Both the position numbers and the translations under genes were made by a program. Under the pieces are notes generated by a model, which made no database searches, had not been told where the DNA came from, and saw only the letters and a list, made by a program, of their open reading frames with translations. 64,000 nucleotides of DNA from Corynebacterium riegelii (GTDB lineage Bacteria; Actinomycetota; Actinomycetes; Mycobacteriales; Mycobacteriaceae). The DNA lies in NCBI RefSeq assembly GCF_016728505.1, contig NZ_CP068159.1, positions 1,984,001-2,048,000 of the forward strand, read 5' to 3'. This document shows, piece after piece, positions 8,862 to 19,469 of this stretch. The first letter of the stretch is position 1; each line of letters starts with the position of its first letter.

Positions 8862-9296
8862 CTAGTCCTTCCAGACGACCGCGACTGGGCCATCAATTGC
8901 AGAGACAGTTACTACGTCACCCACCGTGTAGGTCTCCCCTGGGTCGAGGGCGCGGGCGGACCAGATGCTGCCGTCGAAACGCACCTGTCCTCCCACTGGG
9001 GTGATGTCTTCAACAACCTCGGCACGTGAGCCAACGAGTGCACGAGGTGATTCGTCGTACGTCTTCGGCGATTCCAAACGACGCCGCAAGTACGGGCGCA
9101 GGAAGAACCAAAAGGCGGCGGACGATGCGGCAAAGATGGCAACTTCAGCAGCAGGCGGGATGCCGATCAGCGAGAAGCCCGCTGTTGTCAGCGCACCGGC
9201 GGCGATCATGAGCAGGGTCATTTCGCCAACGAATACTTCAAGGATGGCAAGCACCGCGGCTGCCGCAAACCATATCAATGGACCCATGGCGGCCAT
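8862..9296 (-). CDS. NfeD-family membrane protein
   Basis: 144 aa. Closely spaced hydrophobic segments occupy about residues 5-65, followed by a soluble C-terminal OB-fold-like domain (RALVGSRAEVVEDITPVGGQVRFDGSIWSA). This is the short NfeD1b form without the N-terminal protease domain. Genomic pairing with the SPFH gene immediately downstream is the usual arrangement and supports both calls. The ATG directly follows the stop of the DUF3097 gene (TAG-C-ATG), so the three genes are probably one operon. Confidence 0.93.
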   Translation of the reverse strand: MAAMGPLIWFAAAAVLAILEVFVGEMTLLMIAAGALTTAGFSLIGIPPAAEVAIFAASSAAFWFFLRPYLRRRLESPKTYDESPRALVGSRAEVVEDITPVGGQVRFDGSIWSARALDPGETYTVGDVVTVSAIDGPVAVVWKD

Positions 9297-9297
9297 G

Positions 9298-10140
9298 CTA
9301 CATATCTGTTTTGCTCAGCTCAGGATTAGTCACGAAATCCACGAGCCGTTCAACCGCCCCGATCAGGGTGTAGTCCAGGTCACGGAAGGTGTTGACCGAG
9401 GAGTAAACGCGGTGCCAGCCTTCCTTCGGGTCAGACCAGCCGAGGCGTTGGCAGGTGCCGGTTTTCCAGTCTTCGCCGTAGGGGACGTCGGGCCAGGCAG
9501 CAATGCCGACACTGGCAGGTTTCACTGCCGCCCAGATGTCAATGTAGGGGTGTCCGGTAACAAGCACGTGAGGCCCGACGTCCTCGACCAGGCGCGATTC
9601 CTTGGTGCCTTCGATCAGGTGGTCTGCCAGCACGCCGATGCGCCGGCCAGGCCCCGGCTGAAACTCGGCGAGCCTCTCTGGCAGGTTGTCGAGGCCTTCG
9701 AGGTACTCCACCACGACGCCTTCGACGCGTAGGTCGTGGCCCCATACTTTCTCTACGATTGCGGCATCGTGAATACCTTCGACCCAGATGCGGCTGGGCT
9801 GGGCCACCTTTGCCTGCACGTTGGCCACTTTGCGGGAGCCGGAGTTGGATCGCGCCGGGGCGTCGTCACGCTTGGGCACGTACCTGGTCAGCGTCACGCG
9901 TTGCCCTTCTACCATGAAGGCGCCTGGCAGCATTTTGAAGAGTCGTTGGGTGCCGTAGCGGTCTTCAAGCCGGACGAAGTCGCCGTCGTAGGTGCGTTCA
10001 AACCCGACGACGGCGCCGACGAAATCATTGCCAACGATCTCCACGATGATGCCGGGTTCGGCCGGCACCGACGGGTAGGTTGGGCGCTTGCTGCGCGCAT
10101 GCCCGCTAAAAATGTCTCCGCTGTAGCGACTGTCTCCCAT
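9298..10140 (-). CDS. DUF3097-family protein
   Basis: 280 aa from the ATG at 10140. An in-frame start at 10188 lies beyond the promoter: TAGAAT (complement of 10152-10157) sits 11 nt upstream of the chosen ATG. Recognised as the actinobacterial DUF3097 family from the N-terminal block IVGNDFVGAVVGFERTYDGD and the central WVEGIHDAAIVEKVWGHDLR with GVLADHLIEGTKE. The latter resembles a TOPRIM-like region with acidic residues, which suggests nucleic-acid or nucleotide handling, but this is inference. It heads the operon with the NfeD and SPFH genes. Confidence 0.88.
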   Translation of the reverse strand: MGDSRYSGDIFSGHARSKRPTYPSVPAEPGIIVEIVGNDFVGAVVGFERTYDGDFVRLEDRYGTQRLFKMLPGAFMVEGQRVTLTRYVPKRDDAPARSNSGSRKVANVQAKVAQPSRIWVEGIHDAAIVEKVWGHDLRVEGVVVEYLEGLDNLPERLAEFQPGPGRRIGVLADHLIEGTKESRLVEDVGPHVLVTGHPYIDIWAAVKPASVGIAAWPDVPYGEDWKTGTCQRLGWSDPKEGWHRVYSSVNTFRDLDYTLIGAVERLVDFVTNPELSKTDM

Positions 10141-10151
10141 AGTGTGTCCGT

Positions 10152-10173
10152 ATTCTATCGGTCTGGCTAGACT
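10152..10173. promoter_or_regulatory. Two back-to-back leaderless promoters
   Basis: The 40-bp gap between the divergent ATGs at 10140 and 10181 holds TAGAAT on the minus strand (10152-10157) and TAGACT on the plus strand (10168-10173). Each lies 7-11 nt from its start codon, so the -35 region of each promoter overlaps the other promoter. Confidence 0.6.
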
Positions 10174-10180
10174 GGCCGGA

Positions 10181-10930
10181 ATGCACACGCGCGCTCAGGT
10201 TTATTCTCCGTTGCAAAACACTGCCGTCTGGTTGGCGGCGTGGCTGTATGGCGTTGAGTCAACGGATGAGACGCTTGATGCGTTGCGTGATTTGGGTGGT
10301 CGGCACAGTTTCGGTGGGGCGCCTGTTGGGCAGTTGCTTGCCGACGTCCGCACGCACTCCAACCTCACCTCCCCCGATCCCGTCGTACGCCTTGTGTTGT
10401 GGGGCCCTGGTCAGGCGGCGCGACTTCGGGCTGGCTCGCCCGCAATGGAGGCGCTTACACAGGCCGGCGCGATCGTGCTGCGGGGTGTGGACGCGCAGCA
10501 CATCTTGGTACCGGAATATCAGACAAGCGAGGTGCACTGGCGGTGGTTTGTGGAGCAGGATCCGTTGCCGGAGCCTGAGTGGCTGTCTCCCGGGGAGGCG
10601 GACCAGTTGTTGTCGCGGGCGACAGACGAGGCCGCAGTGTTGATTGAGGCCGCCGGCGGCACCAGGCAGGATCTTCCAAATCCGCGTCTGACGGTGGGCA
10701 CACTTGCGGATTTCTACGACACCCCGGGGCTTCCCGTGGGGGTCACGCCGCGTGCAGCGAAGCTATTTGCGCGTGCCGACCGAGTGGCGGCAACCATTGA
10801 GACGGTGACCGACCGTCTGGGCGACCATTCATTTGACCCGCAACTCTTTGCCTTGTGGCGCCACGTGCGTAGCGCCCGCATGGCGGGGGTTGCGGATGCG
10901 GTTATTGATTATCGTCGTGCCTGGACCTGA
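10181..10930 (+). CDS. Conserved hypothetical protein
   Basis: 249 aa from the ATG at 10181; TAGACT 7 nt upstream suggests a leaderless message, and the earlier in-frame start at 10142 lies upstream of that box. The protein is soluble, with no signal peptide or membrane helix, and is rich in Ala, Leu and acidic residues. Visible blocks include VVRLVLWGPGQAARLRAGS and VHWRWFVEQDPLPEPEWL. I do not recognise a catalytic motif. Its end overlaps hemH convergently by 29 bp. The divergent partner is the DUF3097 gene. Confidence 0.72.
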   Translation: MHTRAQVYSPLQNTAVWLAAWLYGVESTDETLDALRDLGGRHSFGGAPVGQLLADVRTHSNLTSPDPVVRLVLWGPGQAARLRAGSPAMEALTQAGAIVLRGVDAQHILVPEYQTSEVHWRWFVEQDPLPEPEWLSPGEADQLLSRATDEAAVLIEAAGGTRQDLPNPRLTVGTLADFYDTPGLPVGVTPRAAKLFARADRVAATIETVTDRLGDHSFDPQLFALWRHVRSARMAGVADAVIDYRRAWT

Positions 10931-11981
10931 CGTGGGTGGGGCCAGCGTGTGGGGGTCGCACTGGCGCGCAACAGTCCACCTTGCAGGGCTCGCCATTGAC
11001 CGTGCATCCCAACGTGTCAACGCTAGACAAGGTTTGCGGCTTGACATCGGTGGCGACTGCCTCGACTAAATCCACAATCATCGATGCAAACGCCGGCTCC
11101 AGACCAACGGTGCCGACGCGCTCGAAGCTGACACCAATCTCGTCACACGCCTGTTTAAGCTCCGTGTCTAGGTCCCAGACCACCTCCATGTGGTCAGTAA
11201 TAAACCCGATTGGGACGCAGATGAGGTGTTGCAGTTTGCCTTCGCCATGCAGTTCGCGGGTCCGGTCAACAACGTCAGGCTCAAGCCACGGGGTTGCGGG
11301 GTTGCCGGAGCGAGACTGCCACACCACTTCGTAGTCGCTCACGCCTGCCTCCGCGGCTACGAGGCGCGCTGCTTCAGCGACTTGGCGCGAGTACAGGTGT
11401 GGGTCTTCGGCGCCTCCGGCGGCGGCGTCGGCGGCCGTCGGTACGCTGTGTGCGGTAAACAGCACGGTCGCACCTTCGGGGGCGCGTTCAACAGCGGCAC
11501 GCAGCTTATCTGCGATCAGCTGCACAAACACAGGGTGGCCGTAGAACTGCCACAGCTTGGTGTAGTTGACCTCCGGGGTGACTTCACGGAGACGCTGGAT
11601 GTCTTCGTCGTATTGGCGGCAGGCGGAGTAGCCGCCCCAGGCACTGGTGGCGAAGACGAGGGGGTTGCGGTGGCCGTCGGCAAGCATCTGCTCCGCAGTT
11701 TCAGCGGCAAAGGGATACCAGTTGCGGTTGCCCAAATAGACCGGCAGGTCGATGCCGCGGGCAGTAAGCTCCGCCTCAATGTTTGCGATGAGCTCGCGAT
11801 TCTGCGCGTTAATTGGGCTGACACCACCGAAGTGAAAGTAGTGCTCGCCGACCTTTGCCAGGCGCTCGCGCGGGATGCCACGCCCGCGCGTTACGTTCTC
11901 CAGAAATGGAATAACCTCGTCTTCCCCTTCGGGACCACCGAAAGACAAGACGAGGAGTGCATCGTAGTCATGAAAGGCCAT
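10902..11981 (-). CDS. hemH: Ferrochelatase (coproporphyrin ferrochelatase type)
   Basis: 359 aa. Inserts Fe2+ into the porphyrin; in Actinobacteria the substrate is coproporphyrin III (protein also called CpfC). Family blocks are LLVLSFGGPEG, the central HYFHFGGVSPIN and the active-site region FTAHSVPTAADAAAGG, followed by VVWQSRSGNP and GFITDHMEVVWDLD. Cys121 and a C-terminal cluster (GCTVNGEPCKVDCC) match the placement of [2Fe-2S] ligands in the mycobacterial enzyme, so a cluster is likely. The C-terminus beyond the cluster overlaps the neighbouring gene. hemH beside the hydrolase and acn is the usual corynebacterial order. Confidence 0.95.
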   Translation of the reverse strand: MAFHDYDALLVLSFGGPEGEDEVIPFLENVTRGRGIPRERLAKVGEHYFHFGGVSPINAQNRELIANIEAELTARGIDLPVYLGNRNWYPFAAETAEQMLADGHRNPLVFATSAWGGYSACRQYDEDIQRLREVTPEVNYTKLWQFYGHPVFVQLIADKLRAAVERAPEGATVLFTAHSVPTAADAAAGGAEDPHLYSRQVAEAARLVAAEAGVSDYEVVWQSRSGNPATPWLEPDVVDRTRELHGEGKLQHLICVPIGFITDHMEVVWDLDTELKQACDEIGVSFERVGTVGLEPAFASMIVDLVEAVATDVKPQTLSSVDTLGCTVNGEPCKVDCCAPVRPPHAGPTHVRSRHDDNQ

Positions 11982-12005
11982 GGGTAATCAGCGTACCCGT
12001 AGGCG

Positions 12006-13526
12006 TTAGAGCAGTCGCACAGCCTTCGGGGACATGTTTGCCCAACGCACCGGGACTACGGATACGTTTTGGCCGGCTTGGGGGGCTTCGATCATGGTGC
12101 CGTCGCCAAGGTAGATGGCCACGTGCTGGGAGCCGCCCGGGCCCCAGAACAACAGGTCGCCGCGCTGTGCCTGGCTGGGATCGATCTGGGTGCCGCGCTG
12201 GTACTGGTACCCGGTGTAGTGCGGCAGGGAGACACCAGCGCCGGCGAAGGCGTAAAGCACTAGGCCGGAGCAGTCGAAGCCCTTAACGCTGCCGCCGTTG
12301 ACGCCGGTGGTTGGGCCGTTGGCGTCGCCGCCGCCCCACACGTACGGCGTGCCCACGACGGACATGGCGCGAGCGATTGCGGTTTCCACGGAGCCGGAGT
12401 TAGCTGGCGCGACGGCCTGCTGGATTTCCTCGGTGATGGATTCAGCGGTTTCAACGGCCGGCAGGAGCTCGGACAGGGAGTCAGAGACGCTCTGGCCGGC
12501 AGTGTCGGAGACGCCCAGGCCGGTCTGCAGGCCGCCGGCGAAGGCAGAGACGATGTCCAAAAGGTCAGACGAGGAGCTCATGGCAGTGCCGCCTGCATAC
12601 GGGTCGGCGAAGGTTGCGTGCGGGGTTTGCGTCGAACCCACTAGCGCTGCAGAGGCTGCGATGTTGGAGGCTTCCTCGACTGCGTTGTCCGGGGAAGCGA
12701 TCTGGGCGGCAGCAACGGCTTGTGCGATGACCTCGGGTTCTGGGGCCGGTGCCTCCGGGGCGATCTCGGCCACGCGCTCGGTGACTTCGTCCACGATCTC
12801 CTGGTCAACCTCAGGTGCCTCATACGTCGGGGCTTCCTGCTTTTCGACGCCCGGACGCACCTCACCCAACTGTCCCTCAGCCGCGTCAAGCGCAGCCTGG
12901 GCCTCGGCGAGTGCGGTGTTGCGCTCGTTGAGTGCCTGGGCATTGTCTTCAAGCAGCTGTCGTGCATTGGTTTCGGCATTGGCAGCATCGTCGGCGGCGG
13001 TTTCCGCCAGCTGGGCAGCTTCGCGTGCCACGGAGGCTTCATTTGCGGCCTCGGCGCGAGCGCGCTCAACCGCCTCGAGAGCGTCCTGCTTCTCTTTGGA
13101 GCGCTGCTTCAGGAACTGGGAGCGCTCAAGTACCTCGCGCTGGCCACTTCCGGAGCTCAAGGAGTTCAGCACGCTGGACTGGCCTGCGCCGCGGTACTGC
13201 GAGCGGGTGATGTTGCTTAGTTCCTCGCGTGCCTTTGCCACCGCCTCTTCGGAAGCTTTCAGGCGCTCGTCCGCGTTTTCGGCGCCGCGGCGCGCCTGTT
13301 CGGCGCGAGCCTGGGCATCGCGCAGATCAACCAAGGCGCGGTTCACGCTCTCCTGGAGATCCCCAAGGCCGAGGGTAAGTTCATCCACGTTCGCTTGGGC
13401 GCGCGCGACAGCGGCGACAAGCTCCGCGGTGGATTCGGTTGCGCGCGCGGGATGTGCTGCACTGGCGAATGTCAATGCAGCGGTGACTGCCACTGCGGCG
13501 CTCGCCTTCAAAAATGGGTTGCCCAC
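12006..13526 (-). CDS. Secreted NlpC/P60 peptidoglycan hydrolase (RipA-like)
   Basis: 506 aa from the GTG at 13526, chosen because GAGGAG lies 7 nt upstream and a clean signal peptide follows (NPFLKASAAVAVTAALTF, then SAAHPARA). A TTG 20 codons earlier gives a worse N-terminus. After cleavage comes a long Ala/Glu/Arg coiled coil (about residues 35-240), a linker, and the NlpC/P60 domain (about 390-506). The latter has catalytic Cys in FDCSGLV, His in SQHVAIYLGDG and a third polar residue, Glu, in MIEAPQ, as in RipA. It should cleave stem peptides during daughter-cell separation. In M. tuberculosis ripA also lies beside Rv1476 and acn. GCTTTTCGACGCC (12839-12851) is a near copy of the dispersed motif. 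Confidence 0.93.
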   Translation of the reverse strand: MGNPFLKASAAVAVTAALTFASAAHPARATESTAELVAAVARAQANVDELTLGLGDLQESVNRALVDLRDAQARAEQARRGAENADERLKASEEAVAKAREELSNITRSQYRGAGQSSVLNSLSSGSGQREVLERSQFLKQRSKEKQDALEAVERARAEAANEASVAREAAQLAETAADDAANAETNARQLLEDNAQALNERNTALAEAQAALDAAEGQLGEVRPGVEKQEAPTYEAPEVDQEIVDEVTERVAEIAPEAPAPEPEVIAQAVAAAQIASPDNAVEEASNIAASAALVGSTQTPHATFADPYAGGTAMSSSSDLLDIVSAFAGGLQTGLGVSDTAGQSVSDSLSELLPAVETAESITEEIQQAVAPANSGSVETAIARAMSVVGTPYVWGGGDANGPTTGVNGGSVKGFDCSGLVLYAFAGAGVSLPHYTGYQYQRGTQIDPSQAQRGDLLFWGPGGSQHVAIYLGDGTMIEAPQAGQNVSVVPVRWANMSPKAVRLL

Positions 13527-13934
13527 GAAGGTGCTCCTCACACCGCGCGCCAAAGCCCACGGGCTGACTAGGCCCGGACGTGACAAGCGTTAAGCCTTGA
13601 CGTGCGGTCACTTCAAAGTTGACTACTGATGCAGGCGCGCAGACCGAAGGCAGACGAAACCAACCCCCAAACAACGTGAAGACTACGTAGCGTGCTTCCC
13701 CACATGCCCGTATCTGTCAGCGGTAGCGGCTTGACTAGAGCACACCACCGCAGTGTTGCTATTGGGTAACGGTTTGACAACCTTCGGCTCACGAGCCGAC
13801 AGCAGAACCATACGTCACGAGATCAACTTGTTTAACATTCTTTACCAACCGCAACAGCAGTCAAGGCTTTTGGCGTGACTAGGCGGCGCGGCTAGCTGGC
13901 CGTTTAGACACGCCGAGAGATAGTGTGAGTTTTG
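13527..13934. other. 408-bp leader/regulatory region upstream of the hydrolase
   Basis: No credible gene. On the minus strand it holds, in order, the CRP-type palindrome at its far edge, several weak TANNNT boxes, a hairpin-forming palindrome (13784-13799) and the ribosome site of the hydrolase. Genes of this class often carry long regulated leaders. I looked for the c-di-AMP (ydaO) riboswitch core and could not find it convincingly. Confidence 0.55.
13784..13799. repeat. Perfect palindrome TCGGCTC-AC-GAGCCGA
   Basis: Seven-base arms around two bases, in the hydrolase leader and not followed by a T-tract. It could be an operator or a leader hairpin; no regulator can be named. Confidence 0.5.
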
Positions 13935-13939
13935 TCACA
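13924..13939. promoter_or_regulatory. CRP/GlxR-type binding site
   Basis: TGTGA-GTTTTG-TCACA is an exact match to the TGTGA-N6-TCACA consensus bound by the cAMP-responsive regulator GlxR of corynebacteria. It overlaps the stop codon of the Rv1476-like gene and faces the hydrolase leader. Control of the hydrolase is inferred from position. Confidence 0.65.
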
Positions 13940-14396
13940 TACGTGACGTGCCCAACGGTTTGACGGCTCGCCAGGAGGCGACAATCACAACAGTGGTAAC
14001 AACAACAATGGCGAGAAAGATGGGGAGCCACGCGGGTTGGGTTTGCGTGGACGTCGATAAGAATGCCCTGAGGCCGTCCCCATAGTCAGGCTGCGCGACC
14101 ATCGCTCGCTCCCCTTGTTCCACCTGGGCGCGCGTCAGCGAGTTACTCACTGCAATAGCAACGTCAGGAGTGCGGACAATAACGGTGTCAATGCCCGTCT
14201 CATTGGCCAGGTCCTGTGCCAAGTCCCGAACATCCGGGATATGGGGTGGCGTGTGTTCCAAAATGACGAGCCCGTGATTCTCAGGTAACGCATTCGCGAC
14301 ATGGTTTTCAAGGTCCTCGTTGGCCACTTGGAGGGCGATATTGTCCTCGCGGAGCTGGTGCACGAGGGAGGAAACATCGATGTCAGCGCTATGCAT
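13935..14396 (-). CDS. Rv1476-like membrane protein (DUF6676 type)
   Basis: 153 aa from the ATG at 14396; TAGATT 8 nt upstream suggests a leaderless start, while a TTG at 14423 would lie upstream of that box. The N-terminal soluble part (about residues 1-115) resembles a TPM-like domain (NHGLVILEHTPPHIPDVRDL, TVIVRTPDVAIAVSN). A single C-terminal membrane helix (about 122-144) and a short basic tail follow. The gene sits between acn and the NlpC/P60 gene, the same neighbourhood as Rv1476 between acn and ripA in M. tuberculosis. Function unknown. TTC-TTA-TCG-ACG codons carry a copy of the dispersed motif (14045-14061). Confidence 0.85.
   Translation of the reverse strand: MHSADIDVSSLVHQLREDNIALQVANEDLENHVANALPENHGLVILEHTPPHIPDVRDLAQDLANETGIDTVIVRTPDVAIAVSNSLTRAQVEQGERAMVAQPDYGDGLRAFLSTSTQTQPAWLPIFLAIVVVTTVVIVASWRAVKPLGTSRM
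14045..14061 (-). repeat. Dispersed motif copy
   Basis: GCGTGGACGTCGATAAG; the sense codons include a rare TTA. Confidence 0.7.
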
Positions 14397-14425
14397 AGAG
14401 AAATAATCTACGCCAAAAACCAAAA

Positions 14426-14448
14426 CATAACGCTCGTACTGTTATTAT
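14426..14448 (+). promoter_or_regulatory. acn promoter with AcnR operator
   Basis: CATAACGCTCGTACTG (14426-14441) matches the C. glutamicum AcnR operator as I recall it (CAGAACGCTTGTACTG) at 14 of 16 positions. A -10 box TATTAT follows at 14443-14448, placing the operator about -29 to -14 from the expected start, as in C. glutamicum. Binding of AcnR here would block RNA polymerase. Confidence 0.75.
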
Positions 14449-14537
14449 TGCGGTAGAACTGTGGCGCCTGGCATATGATTAATGGTTGACCGCCACGGGT
14501 CATGTACCCCACATATCAACGAGAAACGGAGCTCACT

Positions 14538-17318
<2,781 letters not shown>

Positions 17319-17354
17319 GGCCACGAGCTACGCACGTAGCTTGTAGCTAAAGAA

Positions 17355-17396
17355 GTGAAAAGGCCGCCCGCGCACGTGTGCGGGTGGCCTTTTCAC
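17355..17396 (+). terminator. Terminator after acn
   Basis: An 11-bp outer stem, GTGAAAAGGCC with GGCCTTTTCAC, continues inward through CCCGC/GCGGG with G-U pairs to an ACGT loop. A-runs and T-runs inside the stem make it usable in both directions. The end of the stem is also the start of a copy of the dispersed motif. Confidence 0.85.
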
Positions 17397-17413
17397 GTGG
17401 ACGTCGATAAGCA
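17394..17413 (-). repeat. Dispersed motif copy (exact core, intergenic)
   Basis: CACGTGGACGTCGATAAGCA; its first bases are the closing bases of the acn terminator stem. Confidence 0.8.
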
Positions 17414-17433
17414 AGAAAGCCCCCGTATAAGCC

Positions 17434-17985
17434 ATGCCAATTATTAGCGAAGATGAGCTGACCCGCCGCCAGCAGGAGATCATTGACGCCTCCCGCGACT
17501 GTTTCGCCAGGTATGGCTTTGAGGGGGCTACCGTCGCTCGCTTGGAAGAAGCCACGGGAAAAACACGTGGTGCGATTTTCCACCATTTTGGTGACAAGGA
17601 AACGCTGTTTCTTGCCATCGTGAGTGCGGACGCGCAGCGTCAGGCCGAGGTGGTTTCCCAAAACGGTCTGGTCGAGGTTATGCGTGAGATTCTGCGTAAC
17701 CCTGCTGAGCACGGTTGGTTTGCCACCCGAAGCGAGATCATTCGTAAGCTCCGTACCGACCCAGTCTTTGAAGCACGTTGGCGTGAGCACCAGGATGTGC
17801 TGGATCAGGCAGTGCTTGAGCGTTTGCGCTCGAATGAGCATTTGCGTGACGACGTCAACGTGAACGTCCTCCAAACCTACCTCGAGACAGTGCTCGAAGG
17901 AGTTCTTACGAGGCTGGCTGCGGGCGAATCGCCGGAGCGCCTAGATGCCATGTTGGATGTGGTGGAGCAGTCGATTCGCGGCTAA
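17434..17985 (+). CDS. acnR: TetR-family repressor of aconitase
   Basis: 183 aa. The N-terminal TetR helix-turn-helix covers about residues 10-56 (IIDASRDCFARYGFEGATVARL, then GKTRGAIFHHFGDKETLF). The C-terminal domain is the ligand and dimerisation part; C. glutamicum AcnR binds citrate-Mg2+ there. Position directly downstream of acn and the sequence of the HTH make the assignment secure. It is separated from acn by a strong terminator, so acnR probably relies partly on its own promoter or on readthrough. The start at 17434 is preceded by CCCCCGTATAAGCC with no strong ribosome site. Confidence 0.95.
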   Translation: MPIISEDELTRRQQEIIDASRDCFARYGFEGATVARLEEATGKTRGAIFHHFGDKETLFLAIVSADAQRQAEVVSQNGLVEVMREILRNPAEHGWFATRSEIIRKLRTDPVFEARWREHQDVLDQAVLERLRSNEHLRDDVNVNVLQTYLETVLEGVLTRLAAGESPERLDAMLDVVEQSIRG

Positions 17986-18010
17986 TTGTCTCAAAGTAGA
18001 CCAAGCGGTA

Positions 18011-18016
18011 TAGAAT
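18011..18016 (+). promoter_or_regulatory. -10 box deciding the amidotransferase start
   Basis: TAGAAT lies 7 nt before the ATG at 18024 and covers the in-frame ATG at 18015, so the later ATG, probably leaderless, is preferred. Confidence 0.6.
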
Positions 18017-18023
18017 GACGCGC

Positions 18024-18746
18024 ATGTCTACACTGCTTTTTCTTTCCCTACGCAACGGCGAGCTTGGCCCTGATGTAGCTCGCGCCGAGTACCACGATGC
18101 ACTGGCATCTACGGGATTAGAAGAAGTCGAACTTGTTCACCGAGTGATTGACTCCCCTGCCACCGAGCTTGGCCCGCTTGACGGCATTGGTGGTGTGATC
18201 GTGGGCGGCAGTTCCCTAAACGTGAGCAATGAAACGTACGACGACTACCAACGCCACGTAGGTGAGGTGCTCACCCAGGTGTTGGAGTCTGGTTTACCGG
18301 TCTTTTTCGTCTGCTTCGGCCTGTCCTGGCTAGTGGATCACGTCGGCGGCGTCATCGGACATTCGCACGCGGAAGATTCCGGCCCGACCCACGTGGAGGT
18401 CACCGAGGCTGGGTGCAAAGACGTCTTGCTGGCCGCCGCTCCGCAAACGTTTACTGCTTTAACCGGCCACACTGAGGCACCGGAAGAGGTGCCGGAGGCG
18501 TTGACCGTGCTGGCGACTGGCCCAGACGGGATGACCCAGATGGTGCGCTACGGCGACCACGTGTGGGCCACGCAATTCCACGCGGAGATGAACGCAGACG
18601 CCATGCGTACGCGCATGGATTTCTACCACGACTACGGCTATTTCGCACCTGAAGACTATGCGCGCATCGTTGCGGACCTGCCGCACCACGACGTGTCCGC
18701 AGCAAACGGACTGATGCGCACGTTTGCGCAGTACGTACGCTCCTAA
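18024..18746 (+). CDS. Class I glutamine amidotransferase-like protein
   Basis: 240 aa. A triad-type GATase1 fold is visible. The nucleophile elbow is FFVCFGLSWLVDHVGG, with Cys in the VCFG position, and the His/Glu pair is in WATQFHAEMN. It resembles the amidotransferase half of GMP synthase (GuaA-like stand-alone GATase) but has no synthetase partner nearby, so its substrate is unknown. The same gene follows acnR in C. glutamicum (cg1739 region), which supports orthology. It starts from a leaderless ATG. Confidence 0.9.
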   Translation: MSTLLFLSLRNGELGPDVARAEYHDALASTGLEEVELVHRVIDSPATELGPLDGIGGVIVGGSSLNVSNETYDDYQRHVGEVLTQVLESGLPVFFVCFGLSWLVDHVGGVIGHSHAEDSGPTHVEVTEAGCKDVLLAAAPQTFTALTGHTEAPEEVPEALTVLATGPDGMTQMVRYGDHVWATQFHAEMNADAMRTRMDFYHDYGYFAPEDYARIVADLPHHDVSAANGLMRTFAQYVRS

Positions 18747-18770
18747 CAGCCGGCCAGGCTACAAGGCTAG

Positions 18771-19433
18771 CTACAGGTCCTGCAGCTTCTGGTTGCCATT
18801 TTCAAACTCAAACGGATTCTGATCAAAGGACTCGCCCCGGTTGATAATCTCCGCAATCACCTGGGCAACGAGCTCGCGGGCTGTCTCAGAGCTTTGCGGC
18901 GGCGCGTCGTTGAGGATGTTGATGCCGGTCGCAGGGGCATCGGTGAGCAGGGTCGGTCCCAGGATGACCTGGTCGATCTCGCTGGAAAGCAGACGTAAGT
19001 CCACTGCCTTCTTTGCCTCCACATAGGCGTACCAGGATGACCCGTCGTCTTCTGCCTTGCCGTCTTGGGCGCCAGCATAGGAGACGTTGATTAAGAGCGG
19101 GGCGAACTCGCCGAGTTCTTCAAGTGCGTCGATCATCACCATCGCCGCGTCACGGTCCACCGCATAGGTTCGTTCCGGATCACCGCCGCCAGCACCAGCG
19201 GACCACACCACGACGTCAAACGGCGTCAGCAAACGCGCCCAGCCTTCCCTATCCAGCTTGGTCAAGTCTTGAATGATCACGGTTGCACCTGTTTCGGCAA
19301 GGCGCTCGGTGTGCTTGGGATTGTGGGCGAGGGCGGAGACGTGGTGGGAGGCGTCGACAAGCAAAGGCACCGTGTGAGCTGACACTTTGCCCCCGGCACC
19401 AAGGACTAGGACGTAAGAACGTGCGTCATGCAT
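18771..19433 (-). CDS. NAD(P)-binding sugar-epimerase / NmrA-like protein
   Basis: 220 aa. An N-terminal Rossmann motif (VLVLGAGGKVSAHTVPLL), an acidic ADP-ribose-binding region and a central VVWSAGAGGGDPERTYAVDRD segment followed by YVEAKKAVDLRLL mark an atypical short-chain dehydrogenase (SDR_a5/NmrA-like). The Lys of the usual YxxxK is present in the YVEAKK run. Substrate unknown. It is divergent from the ACT-domain gene with a 36-bp gap. The codons for LLVDAS contain a copy of the dispersed motif (19350-19364). Confidence 0.88.
   Translation of the reverse strand: MHDARSYVLVLGAGGKVSAHTVPLLVDASHHVSALAHNPKHTERLAETGATVIIQDLTKLDREGWARLLTPFDVVVWSAGAGGGDPERTYAVDRDAAMVMIDALEELGEFAPLLINVSYAGAQDGKAEDDGSSWYAYVEAKKAVDLRLLSSEIDQVILGPTLLTDAPATGINILNDAPPQSSETARELVAQVIAEIINRGESFDQNPFEFENGNQKLQDL
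19350..19364 (-). repeat. Dispersed motif copy (G variant)
   Basis: GGCGTCGACAAGCAA in the epimerase-like gene. Confidence 0.6.
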
Positions 19434-19455
19434 ACGCCCACAGTAACCCAGTGGG

Positions 19456-19461
19456 TACTAT
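19456..19461 (+). promoter_or_regulatory. -10 box, leaderless ACT-protein start
   Basis: TACTAT ends 8 nt before the ATG at 19470 and no Shine-Dalgarno sequence is present. Confidence 0.55.
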
Positions 19462-19469
19462 CTTTGCCC

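Noticed and set aside
13527..13860. c-di-AMP (ydaO) riboswitch in the hydrolase leader
   Set aside because: Such elements are known upstream of actinobacterial wall hydrolases, but I could not find the conserved core blocks. A covariance-model search would decide.
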